Position numbers and translations under genes: made by a program. The notes beneath the pieces are model-generated. The model was not told the origin of the DNA and did no database searches. It saw only the letters and a list, made by a program, of their open reading frames with translations. From Bufo bufo (taxonomy: Eukaryota; Chordata; Amphibia; Anura; Bufonidae), in the NCBI RefSeq assembly GCF_905171765.1, contig NC_053392.1, positions 498,648,556 through 498,712,555 of the forward strand: 64,000 nt of DNA. The letters run 5' to 3'. Numbering within the stretch: position 1 is the stretch's first letter; the number at the start of each line of letters is the position of its first letter. Below are positions 52,797 through 61,935 of the stretch, piece by piece.

Positions 52797-54299
52797 CTAG
52801 GATCGGGACAAGGTTGGATCCCGGTGTTGCGCAGTACCAAAGTTATCCCCGGAGACATTGAGGTCTGCCAGCTCAGGCCCTGGCGGCAAATTCTCCATGT
52901 CTCCCACCATTACACTCAGCGGGGTTGTCTCCTCCTCTTCCACCGAAGTGGCGGTCACCCCTACCGCGGGACCTTCCGACTGAGGTTCCCAATGTTCTGG
53001 TCTCCCCCCTGAGCCGGGCCATTCTGCTAGGGTTACACCTGTATCATGCGTATCAGTCATTCTCGGAACCGGCCACAGTGCCGTGAAACCCGGGAAGTCT
53101 CTCCCTACTATAAGTTCATAGTGGAGGTGGGTTGCAACAGCCACCTCGTGGATCCACCTGACCGTAGACAGAGACACGATAGCAGTAGGATAGTCTTTTA
53201 AGTCCCCATGTATACACATGACTCCAACCTTACGGCCGGTGTACTCAGCAGAGTGTACCAGGGAAGCCCTTATCAGGGTCACCAGACTTCCTGAGTCAAA
53301 CAGAGCCTCCGCTGGAGTGTCTCCCACCTCAACCTGGCACAGGTGGTTCAGAGACACCGAAGCACCCACTGCACACAGTTTCCTGGCATATAATGATTGA
53401 CGGAAGCCACAGTTCATGTCCATGGGTTCCCCCTGACGTGGACAGTCCGCTCGAACATGGCCTGGCTCTCGACACCACCAGCAGATTATTGGAGCGGGGT
53501 CCACAGGGGTTATATCCCGGGCAGGTTTGATGGGCACCAGTTGTTGGGTCCGGGGTGGAGAGTTACGGGATCTGACTGCCCCCCTCCCAACAGAACCCCC
53601 CTGTAAGTTCCGGGTAGCCTCATAGCGCTCCACCAGGTCGACCATCTCCAGCGTATTCCCTGGGGAGACCTGGCCAATCCATTGCTGGAGAGGAGGTGGC
53701 AGAGCCCTCCAGAACCTGTCTGCTAATAACCGGTCCAACATAGCAGTGGGGCTCAACACGTCAGGTTGTAGCCACTTTTGTAATAGGTTAAGCAGGTCAT
53801 AATACTGGGGTCTCACAGGCTCCGCCGGGTTGAACCCCCACTGATGCACCCACTGGGCCCGGACCAGCACATTCACCCCCAGTCTTGCCAAAATCTCCCC
53901 CTTTACCTTTGGGTAGTCGGCCGCTTAATCATCAGGCAAGTCGAAAAACACCCGCTGGGACTCTGATGTCAGAAAAGGAGCGACGACCTCAGCCCACTGG
54001 TCTTGGGGAAGCTTTTCCCTGGTGGCCACTTTTTCATACATCGCCAGGTAGGTCTCGATGTCGTCTGCGGGGGTCATTTTAGGGATCGCTGCACGTACTG
54101 CTTTCCGGGCATCATGTACGCTTGGGGTTGCTCCTGCTGACTGTAACGCCATTACATGTTGTAGCAGCAACTGGTTGGTCTCCTGCTGCTGCTTATTAGC
54201 CTCGCGTTGTTGCAGGTTAGCCTCCACGAGGGCCTTCATAACTGCCTCCATTTCGTCTCTTGACACCGGTTTGAATCTAGCCGGTTTGATAAATGACAT
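52797..54299 (-). pseudogene. Gmr1-like Gag and protease, with SCAN-like capsid part
   Basis: The first ATG is at 54299 (MSFIKPARFKPVSRDE); a Gln-rich coiled coil follows (LQQREANKQQQETNQLLLQH). The frame then reads KLPQDQWAEVVAPFL and a TAA at 53925-53927. It continues with a stretch that looks like a SCAN domain: RAQWVHQWGFN, then DLLNLLQKWLQPDVLS, MLDRLLADRFWRALPPPLQQ and WIGQVSPGNTLEMVDLVERY (about 53861-53622). A CCHC knuckle (CWWCREPGHVRADC, about 53483-53442) and an aspartic protease with EALFDSGSLVTLI (DSG at about 53297-53289) follow, with VGRDFPGF downstream. The frame ends at TAG 52797-52799. Published work derives the SCAN domain from Gmr1-like Gag (Emerson and Thomas 2011), which supports this reading. 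Confidence 0.9.
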
Positions 54300-54355
54300 A
54301 CAACCGTGAGAGAGAGAAAAAATATTTTCGGCGTTCACGCCAGCCTCACTGCGCC

Positions 54356-54373
54356 TGCCCGCATCCTCCACCA
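54356..54373 (-). promoter_or_regulatory. Gmr1-like primer-binding site
   Basis: Two bases after the 5' LTR on the minus strand comes TGGTGGAGGATGCGGGCA, which starts with TGG as expected for pairing with the CCA end of a tRNA. The tRNA was not identified. Confidence 0.75.
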
Positions 54374-54375
54374 AT

Positions 54376-54956
54376 TGTAGGGATTTGCTCTGGTAGGCAG
54401 GGTAAGCGGACGCAGTACAGAGGCAAGAACACGGTAGTAAAGCAAAAAGTTCAGTGTTTATTCACACCCAAGGAAAAACATAACACAAACACTTTGCAGA
54501 GTCCTGGTGTTAATTCACACCACAGGAATTCCTCGTGTTATTTCACATGGCCAAAGTCCACAGAACTCAAAACAAACACATCACCTGGATATCCACAGCA
54601 GGCTTTAGGGCGCCTGGCTTCCAGCTGGTGGCTCTCATGCAGCTCCCAGAGACAGAGCCTTCACAGCTCCACTTTCACTTGGAGGAACATACCACACCCA
54701 GCTGAGCTGCTGGCTGGGCTTTTAAACCCCAGCCCAAAACCTGGCCTGGACGTGGGGAACAGCCACCCACCCTGCTCTTTGGCTGCTCCCAATAAGAACC
54801 CGCCCGGATCGGCTTTTCAGCCACACTAAGAATAAACAGTGTCAGCAAGCACTAGCTGCAGCTGACACATAAAATAACCGGTTCTTATCTCACCGAGGCC
54901 AGGAACCTCAGTGACACGTACCTTCCGTCAATGACGGACCCTTGCGCCTTCCTACA
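54376..54956 (-). repeat. Gmr1-like 5' LTR
   Basis: 581 bp, paired with 49488-50069. As the 5' LTR it should contain the element's promoter; no clear TATA box was identified. Confidence 0.93.
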
Positions 54957-54995
54957 TTACAAATAGAAACGATGTAAAATATGAAAAAAAAGCCT

Positions 54996-55174
54996 CTAAG
55001 GCAAACTTTGGAGTTCTTTCTGGATCTCCAGCAACTCCTTATTCCGGATCTTCCTCTGCTCCTTCAGCTTCCTGAATTCAGCATCCAAATTATTTTGTTG
55101 TGCTTTTATAGCCAGCATTTCATTGGCTTCAGATTTCTGATACTCAAGGAGCCTTCTTTTAAGTTTTCGAACAA
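54996..55174 (-). CDS. Last exon of a spliced gene, coiled coil
   Basis: On the minus strand a pyrimidine-rich acceptor, TTTTTTTATCCTAACAG, precedes 55174. The exon starts in phase 1 and encodes VRKLKRRLLEYQKSEANEML, AIKAQQNNLDAEFRKLKEQR and KIRNKELLEIQKELQSLP before a TAG. The sequence is strongly helical and charged, a probable coiled coil for oligomerisation. It joins in frame with the exon at 57660-57872 (donor phase 1). Such a C-terminus occurs in Myb/SANT-like (NAIF1/Harbinger accessory) proteins, but this assignment is tentative. The 5' exons were not found. Confidence 0.6.
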
Positions 55175-56104
55175 CTGTTAGGATAAAAAAAAATATTACA
55201 ATGACTTTCAATTATGATGAAGGCAGTTAGTGGTTTGTTTGGAGTTTTTGTTACAGTACTGTCCATTTACAGAACCAAAAAATTTTTTAGTACAGTTTTG
55301 AAAATTATAGATTTGGTTATTTAGTATTTCAATATAGTATAATGTTATTTAGCGTGTTAATTAATGCAAGTTCATTAGAGTATAATAGTATTTAGTTGGT
55401 TTCTTTGAGATGAAAGAAGAATCTACACTTTCGTGTTACTAAGCATTTCTGTTGCCCATGGTCAATATGAATAACACATGAAAGTTCTCATCTTAAAATA
55501 TAACTTCTAATAAAAAAAAGAGCTATAAGATTTTTTGAATGCAAATTGAAAAAAAACTTTTTTTAAAGGGATTTTGGACACACTACAAGATCTAAATAGT
55601 CTTCTATAGACATAGTCGTGGCACCAGGTCTCTGAGATGCCATAAATTTAAAGACAATAATACGTACTCAGCCCCTTATCTGCAAGATAATAACGGACTT
55701 ATTATGATGGTCTTTGATATGTTTGTATCTTATATTTCAAATGCCCATTCATTCCGCCATGTCTCCCTTCTTATTGTATATACGACAGATGAAGGGACTG
55801 GTGAGTTCTTGGAAGCTCGCTATGTGACATATTAATTATTATTTTATGGCCATTAAAATGTATCAAGCCACCACAACTCTTATTTTGTATTTATTAAAGA
55901 GAGCACAGAATTACTTTGTTATAGTTATGTAATGTTTAATGTGAATTAGTTGGATACTTTATGGTTTTAATGTAGATTACAGATTTATTGTACTTAAAAA
56001 AAAAATCTATTTCTCTACTTTTCGCTATTTTAAATCATTTTAGGCCCTTTTTCTTATAAACATCGTATGGATATTTAATTATATAGCTGTGTGCACATAT
56101 TTAC
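55175..56104 (-). other. Intron of the minus-strand gene
   Basis: AT-rich; from 55454 on it is the first copy of a tandem duplication (second copy from 56981). No other gene is seen. The open frame at 57165-57386 in the second copy is partly repeated here but broken, which argues against coding. Confidence 0.5.
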
Positions 56105-56253
56105 CCTCCTGATGGGGGTGTAGACCTCCTTCTCCCCCCCTTCTGGAGGTGGAGGAGAGGAATCCCCTGGCTGTGATGTTCCTGGATCGGGTCCAGGCTG
56201 CTCCTCCTCTGCTCTCCTAGAATTTCTGTCTCTCACAGAAGGAACGGGAACCC
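56105..56253 (-). pseudogene. Duplicated exon with a one-base deletion
   Basis: The acceptor ...TGATTACAG and donor GAGG|GTAAATATG are kept. It encodes VPVPSVRDRNSRR, then EEEQPGPDPGTSQPGDSSPP, but is shorter than the exon at 57660-57872 (it lacks the Lys-rich KSKKK part and some acidic residues). It also lost one base near its end (CCCATCAGGAGG against CCCAACCAGGAGG), giving 149 instead of a multiple of three. Including it in the mRNA would shift the reading frame. Confidence 0.6.
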
Positions 56254-56839
56254 CTGTAATCACAGAATGTTAAGAATTTAGACAATCAACTCATAAATCA
56301 TAACAAAGGTAAATAAAAAAAAAATATATCCTATATGGAGGGATCTGCATGGGATTCAGATTATCCACACGGTGGATTTGCCTCATTATGGGTTTATATT
56401 ACATGACGAAACAAGTGTTACAGATGGGTAAAACTGGCCTAAGTTAAAAAGTAGTATGACGTAACAGGGGTTATTTGATGGTATTATGTTGGGTATATTA
56501 TATTTTTGGGCTGTCATCGTTATACAGTACTGTCTGCCCAGCCGCATTTTAAATATCTGCTGTCCGTCTTCACTCACAGTTGATTTTGTTGTCACGGTCA
56601 CTTTATTAATAGAAGGAGGGGTAAAGTCGCTTGCAGATAGGTGGCGAGATGACTAGATTTCTATATGCTATTTAGGCACTGTTTAGCGCTGTTTTATTCA
56701 GCGGTTAAAGGGAGTCTGTCATGTAAAATCCTAATTTTACTCCACTAACATCCTGATCTCCCTTACCTTACCCCTATTACAATATTGCCTTTCATATAGT
56801 ATTTAATTAGTGGTTTATGAGGTTAATTTCCTGGGTGGG

Positions 56840-56842
<3 letters not shown>

Positions 56843-56891
<49 letters not shown>
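56843..56891. repeat. TG/TA microsatellite
   Basis: (TG)n followed by (TA)n. The second copy of the duplication has the counterpart at about 58198-58213 and 58541-58550, split by the Tc1 MITE. Confidence 0.9.
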
Positions 56892-56894
<3 letters not shown>

Positions 56895-56980
56895 AGAAAG
56901 GCAGAAGGGACTATAAAAGATGGAAGATATGTGTCAACGTGGATCCTGGCCTGGTTGAAGTAGGAGCCACTAGTGCACGG
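56892..56980 (+). repeat. Partial Gmr1-type LTR (first 89 bp)
   Basis: TGTAGAAAGGCAGAAGGGAC to 'ggagccactagtgcacgg' matches the start of the LTR at 58551. It ends at the duplication junction. Confidence 0.8.
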
Positions 56981-57659
56981 CCATGGTCAATATGAATAAC
57001 ACATGAAAGTTCTCATATTAAAATATAACTTCTAATACAAAAGAGCTATAACATTTTAGAATGCAATTTGAAAACACTACTTGACACTTCGAAGACTGGA
57101 TTAAATTTTTAAGAGGGATTTTGGACACACTACAAGATCTAAATAGTCTTCTATAGACATAGTCGTGGCACCAGGTATCGGAGATGCCATCAATTTAAAG
57201 ACAATAATATGTACTCAGCCCCTTATCCCTTATCTGCAAGATAATAACGGACTTATTATGATGGTCTTTGATATGTTTGTATCTTATATTTCAAATGTCC
57301 ATTCATTCCGCCATGTCTCCCTTCTTATTGTATATATGACAGATGAAGGGACTGTTGAGTTCTTGGAAGCTCGCTATGTGACATAGTAATTATTATTTTT
57401 TGGCCATTAAAAAGTATCAAGCCAGCACAACTCTTATTTGGTATTTCTTAATGAGAGTACAGAATTACTTTGTTATAGTTATGTAATGTTTAATGTGAAT
57501 TAGTTGGGTACTTTATGGTTTTAATGTAAATTACAGAGTTTTTTTAATTTGAATTTTTTTTATATTTATCTACTTTTCGCTAATTTAAAACATTTTAGGC
57601 CCTTTTTCTTATAAACATTGTATGTATATTTAATTATATAGCTGTGTGCACATACTTAC

Positions 57660-57872
57660 CCTCCTGGTTGGGGGTGTAGACCTCCTTGTCCCCCTCTTCT
57701 GGAGGTGGGAGAGAGGAATCCCCTGGCTGTGATGTTCCTGGATCAGAGGATATTACATTATGGGAGGGTCCAGGCTGCTCCTCCTCTGCCTGCTCCTCCA
57801 ACTCTTCCTCCTCACCCGTTGCGACCACTTTCTTTTTAGATTTTCTGTGTCTCACAGAAGGAACGGGAACCC
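57660..57872 (-). CDS. Internal exon of a spliced gene
   Basis: 213 bp, phase 1 at both ends, with acceptor ...CTGTGATTACAG and donor GAGG|GTAAGTATG. It encodes GVPVPSVRHRKSKKKVVATG, an acidic run (EEEELEEQAEEEQPG), and DPGTSQPGDSSLPPPEEGDK. The KSKKK stretch could be a nuclear localisation signal. It fuses in frame with the coiled-coil exon at 54996-55174. The low-complexity acidic and Pro/Ser-rich content fits a linker between a DNA-binding domain and a coiled coil; the DNA-binding part would lie upstream and is not visible. Confidence 0.55.
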
Positions 57873-58213
57873 CTGTAATCACAGAATGTTAAGAATTTAG
57901 ACAAACAACTCATAAATCCTATATGGAGGGATCTGTATGGGATTCTGATTATCCACACGGTGGATTTGCCTCATTTTGGTGTTATATAACATGCCAAAAC
58001 CAGTTTTACAGATGGGTAAAACTGGCCTAACTTAAAAGGTAGGATGACGTAACAGGCGTTATTTGATGGTATTATGTTGGATATATTAATTTTTTGGGCT
58101 GTCATCGTTATATTGTCTGCCCAGCCGCATTTTTAATACAATCTTACCTTTCATATAGCATTTAATTTGTGGTTTATGAGGTTAATTTACTGGGTGAGGT
58201 GTGTGTGTATATA

Positions 58214-58539
58214 CAGTACAGACCAAAAGTTTGGACACACCTTCTCATTCAAAGAGTTTTCTTTATTTTCATGACTATGAAGGCATCAAAACTATGAATT
58301 AACATCAAGAGAATGCCAAGAGTGTGCAAAGCAGTAATCAAAGCAAAAGGTGGCTACTTTGAAGAACCTAGAATATGACATATTTTCAGTTGTTTCACAC
58401 TTGTTTGTTATGTATATAATTCCACATGTGTTAATTCATAGTTTTGATGCCTTCAGTGTGAATCTACAATTTTCATAGTCATGAAAATAAAGAAAACTCT
58501 TTGAATGAGAAGGTGTGTCCAAACTTTTGGTCTGTACTG
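58214..58539. mobile_element. Tc1-type MITE, 326 bp
   Basis: The ends CAGTACAGACCAAAAGTTTG and CAAACTTTTGGTCTGTACTG are perfect inverses; inverted similarity continues for about 70 bp. TA lies on both sides (58212-58213, 58540-58541). No transposase. It inserted in the microsatellite of the second duplication copy. Confidence 0.93.
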
Positions 58540-58550
58540 TATATATATAT

Positions 58551-59107
58551 AGTAGAAAGGCACAAGGGACTATAATAGATGGAAGATATGTGTCACCGAG
58601 GATCCTGGCCTCGGTGAAGTAGGAGCCACTAGTGCATATGTCCGCAGCAGTTGCTGACGGACACTTTGGTAGTTAGCATAGCTGTGAAAAGCTAATACGG
58701 GATGGCTCTTATTGGGAGTAGTCATAGAGTTGGGCGGGTGACTACTCCACACAATCCAGGCCAGGTTTTGAATAGCTTACAAAAGTCAGCCAGCAGGGTC
58801 AGGTGGGGGTGATTACATGGCTGACGGTGGAGCTCTGGATGGCTGGGTGTTTGTGTTTGGAACTGAGTAAAAGACCAGAGGGTCTCTGCTTGGATACAGT
58901 GGACAATGCAAGATACTCTGTGGGGTTTACGGTACTGTGCCTTACTTGTGTAATTGTTTTTTCTTTAAGTGTCGGCTGGAGTAAGCCGATTAATGCTGCC
59001 TGTTGATTGTTTTTGTGCCAACAATAAAGGACACTTGTTATTTTAAGATTTCACCGGAAAAAGGCTGAGTGTATTTATCTGAAGGCTACCATTTGGGAAT
59101 CCCTACA
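58551..59107 (+). repeat. Solo LTR of the Gmr1-like group, 557 bp
   Basis: It runs from (A)GTAGAAAGGCACAAGGG to AATCCCTACA in TA-rich flanks. It matches the Gmr1-like LTR (49488-50069, read on the minus strand) in blocks: 'gtcaccgagg', 'cctggcctcggtga', 'tcttattgggag', 'caggccaggtttt'. It is the opposite strand to that element and diverged, so a different subfamily. AATAAA is present near 59022. Confidence 0.85.
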
Positions 59108-59584
59108 ATATATATATACTAGTCAATGACCCGGCGATGCTCGGGTATTTATTCATAGCAATTTTATATTAAATAACAGTGACTTTTACAGTGACCGGCC
59201 CTTTAATGTTGAGTTTCACGGTGACCGCCCCTTTAACAGTGATTTTCACGGTGACAGCCCCTTTAACAGTGATTTTCACGGTGAGCGGCCCTTTAAAAGT
59301 GAGTTTCACGGTGACTGGCCCTTTAAAAGGTAGTTTCACGGTGACCGGCCCTTTAACTGTGAACTCCACAGCGCCCGTCAGTTGGCAGTTAGGATTTAAG
59401 TGAAAGGATGGCAGGCGTGTATTGGCTAATGCAGGTCATTTTTTATTTCTCGGGAACGGTACGTCCTAGAGAGCTGAGACCCCCACAAGATTTCATTCCA
59501 GGTAGCAAGGGGTGTGTATACCAAGAATCATTGAAATCGATTGTTGCGTTTTTGAGGAACATACATACATACATACATACATAC

Positions 59585-59620
<36 letters not shown>
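59108..59620. repeat. Probable LINE tail with minisatellite and microsatellite
   Basis: 'cccggcgatgctcgggtat' at about 59130 is followed by six units of about 30 bp ('ccctttaacagtgattttca', 59170-59360) and then 'ttgaaatcgattgttgcgtt' before (ACAT)n and (AT)n at 59560-59620. Non-LTR elements of the RTE type often end with such wording and a short microsatellite; this is an inference. The overlapping open frames in the 30-bp array are repeat products. Confidence 0.4.
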
Positions 59621-59622
<2 letters not shown>

Positions 59623-59971
59623 TTGAATCCCATGCAAATTACGTGGGTTATGTATGTAATGGTCGGGGACTTTGACCTGAATACTGAATCATGTTTGCAG
59701 TTTCGCGAGATTTCGGCGCTCCAGCTCTGTGACGTCAGCCGGCAAGGAGGAGATTCGGAGGACGCGGGGCGGTGCTGGGCTCCTTTCCGCTTGACTCATC
59801 TCCGGCTACAGGACTCATATCAGGTAATTTGCATATCACTCAAAACGGTTTTTTAACATAATAAAAGCGCAGAGAGCTATGGGACCTGGGTACTGCAGAT
59901 GTGCTAGTGGCCATCTAGCAGCCCATGTCCCCAGCTCTATGCGCAAAATCATGGTGACAGGTTCGCTTTAA
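59621..59971. mobile_element. MITE end, same family as 18558-19755
   Basis: 59820-59967 matches the right arm of the foldback at 18711-19790 ('taatttgcatat', 'gagctatggg', 'gcagatgtgctagtggccat', 'atggtgacaggttc'), ending at TTAA 59968-59971. The preceding 200 bp is GC-rich without a gene. Confidence 0.65.
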
Positions 59972-59974
59972 CCC

Positions 59975-60095
59975 CTTAAGGACCTAGGACGTACCGGTAC
60001 GCCCTATTTCCCGAGTCCTTAAGGACCTAGGACGTACCGGTACGCCCTATTTCCCGAGTCCTTAAGGACCGAGGACGTACCGGTACGTCCTGACT
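59975..60095. repeat. Short tandem repeat, about 44 bp unit
   Basis: 'ccttaaggacctaggacgta' plus 'ccggtacgccctatttcccg' is repeated about 2.5 times at the left end of the element. 'gtaccggtac' is palindromic. Confidence 0.9.
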
Positions 60096-60130
60096 TAAAA
60101 TCTGTATTCCGGCGCCCCAGGGGTTAATTG

Positions 60131-60943
60131 GAACGGGATTTCGGCTGAAATCATTCAGCCGGCATCCCGTAACAATGCAGGGGGGGGTCATTTGACCCCC
60201 CCGTATCGGCGATCGCAGCAAACCGCAGGTCAATTCAGACCTGCGGTTTGCTGCGCTTTTTGCAGTTTCTGATCGCCGCGGTCCCTGACCGCGGGGATCA
60301 GAAACTTTAGAGTGGCTAAAATCATTATTTTTCACCCCCCCCTGCACCCCTGCACGATTTTATGCCGGAGGGTGGTGCGGGGGGGGTGTCGCAGGCGGTG
60401 GGGGCGTTGCGGGAGGCGGGCGGTGCGGCAGGCGGGATCGCGATCCCCCGCCCGCCTCCCCATGAACGATCGTTGGCTTCTAGTGGGTATACCAGGGTGC
60501 CAGCACATTGCTGGCACCCTGGTATAAACGGCTGACATCTGTGCAGATGTCAGCCGTTTAACCCTTTCCATACCGCAGTCCGTACGGACCGCTGTATGGA
60601 AAAAGTTAACTGTCATCGGTCAGGGAGCTCCCTCCCTCTCCATCGGGGGGCTGCTGTGGCTTTGCAGCCCCCCGATGGAGAGGGAGAGAGCCCCCAGAGA
60701 GCCCCCCTCAGCCCCGTGCTTACCCTTCCCCGTCTGCGAAGTTCTGAGCAGACGGGGAGGGTTCCCATGGCAACAGGACGCCTGCTCAGGCGTCCTGCTG
60801 TCCATGGTGCTGAACAGATCTATGCTAAAAGCACAGATCTGTTCAGTGTAAGTAAAATACAGTACAGAACAATATATATTGTTCTGTACTGTATTATACA
60901 GACACCAGACCCACTGGATCTTCAAGAACCAAGTGGGTCTGGG
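60131..60943. repeat. Run of 12-13 consecutive perfect or near-perfect hairpins
   Basis: Successive separate hairpins include 60181-60202 ('gggggggtc'/'gaccccccc'), 60210-60256 ('cgcagcaaaccgcaggtc'), 60266-60305, 60486-60527 ('taccagggtgccagca'), 60528-60560 ('aacggctgacatctg'), 60568-60600, 60627-60690 ('ctccctctccatcggggggc'), 60729-60760, 60772-60800, 60813-60847 ('tgaacagatct'), 60858-60897 ('atacagtacagaacaata') and 60902-60943. Arms are 9-25 bp with short loops. Open frames here are incidental. Confidence 0.9.
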
Positions 60944-61935
60944 TCACAAAAATGTAAAAAAAAGTGAAAAAAGTTAAGATAAAAAAAAAAACATTTATCA
61001 CTGAATAAAAATTAAAAAAATAAAATAAACTACACATATTAGGTATCGCCGCGTCCGTAACGACCTGATCTATAAAATGGTCATGTTACTTTCCCCGCAC
61101 GGTGAACGCCATAAAAATAAAAAAATAAAAACTATGAGAAAATTGAAATTTTGCCCACCTTACTTCCCAAAAAAAGTAATAAAAGTGATCAAAAAAGTCG
61201 CATGTACGCCAAAATAGTACCAATCAAACCGTCATCTCATCCCGCAAAAAATGAGACCCTACTCAAGATAATCGCCCAAAAGCTGAAAAAACTATGGCTC
61301 TTAGACTATGGAGACACTAAAACATGATTTTTTTTTTTTCAAAAATGAACTCATTCTGTAAAACTTACATAAATAAAAAAAAAGTATACATATTAGGTAT
61401 CGCCGCGTCCGTATCGACCGGCTCTATAAAAATATCACATGACCTAACCCCTCAGATGACCACCGTAAAAAAATAAAAATAAAAACAGTGTAAAAAAAGC
61501 CATTTTTTGCCATCTTACGTCACAAAAAGTGTAATAGCAAGCGATCAAAAAATCATATGCACCCCAAAATAGTGCCAATCAAACCGTCATCTCATCCCGC
61601 AAAAAATGAGACCCTACTCAAGATAATCGCCCAAAAACTGAAAAAACTATGGCTCTTAGAATATGGAGACACTAAAACATTTTTTTGGTTTTAAAAATGA
61701 AGTTATTGTATAAAACTTACTTAAATAAAAAAAATGTATACATATTAGGTATCGCCGCGTCCGCGACAACCTGCTCTATAAAAATACCACATAATCTAAC
61801 CTGTCAGATGAATGTTGTAAATAACAAAAAAAAAAAACGTGCCAAAAAAGCTATTTCTTGTTACCTTGCTGCACAAAAAGTGTAATATAGAGCAACCAAA
61901 AATCATATGTACCCTAAACTAGTACCAACAAAACT
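60944..61935. repeat. Tandem array, about 353-bp unit
   Basis: 'aggtatcgccgcgtccg' recurs at 61041, 61395 and 61747; 'atctcatcccgcaaaaaatg' and 'ctatggctcttaga' recur at the same spacing. About 2.5 units. No gene. Confidence 0.9.

Larger units (their letters stand above)
49488..54956 (-). mobile_element. Gmr1-like Ty3/gypsy retrotransposon, complete, 5.47 kb
   Basis: Two LTRs (49488-50069 and 54376-54956) begin TGTAGGG and end CCTACA on the plus strand, with a perfect 4-bp target duplication TTAC at 49484-49487 and 54957-54960. Coding is on the minus strand in the order Gag, CCHC, protease, integrase, reverse transcriptase, RNase H. Integrase before reverse transcriptase is the diagnostic order of the Gmr1 group and is otherwise typical of Ty1/copia. 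By manual count the LTRs differ at about 15 of 581 positions. It lies in the 3' untranslated region of the minus-strand gene at 54996-57872. Confidence 0.93.
55454..58213. repeat. Tandem duplication of about 1.5 kb spanning an exon
   Basis: 'ccatggtcaatatgaataac' occurs at 55456 and 56981 and the two copies then run in parallel: 'ggacacactacaagatctaa', 'ggcaccaggt', the exon, 'ccacacggtggatttgcctc', and the TG/TA microsatellite. Copy 1 ends inside a partial LTR at 56892-56980; copy 2 continues to the full LTR at 58551. The left break is at about 55454 and the right break is 89 bp inside the LTR. Confidence 0.88.

Noticed and set aside
57165..57386. 73-codon frame in the second duplication copy
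   Set aside because: The same frame is broken in the first copy at 55610-55835 and it lies in an intron on the other strand; no domain.
59169..59403. Open frames on both strands with a VTVK/VTGPL repeat
   Set aside because: They come from the 30-bp minisatellite, whose unit length is divisible by three.
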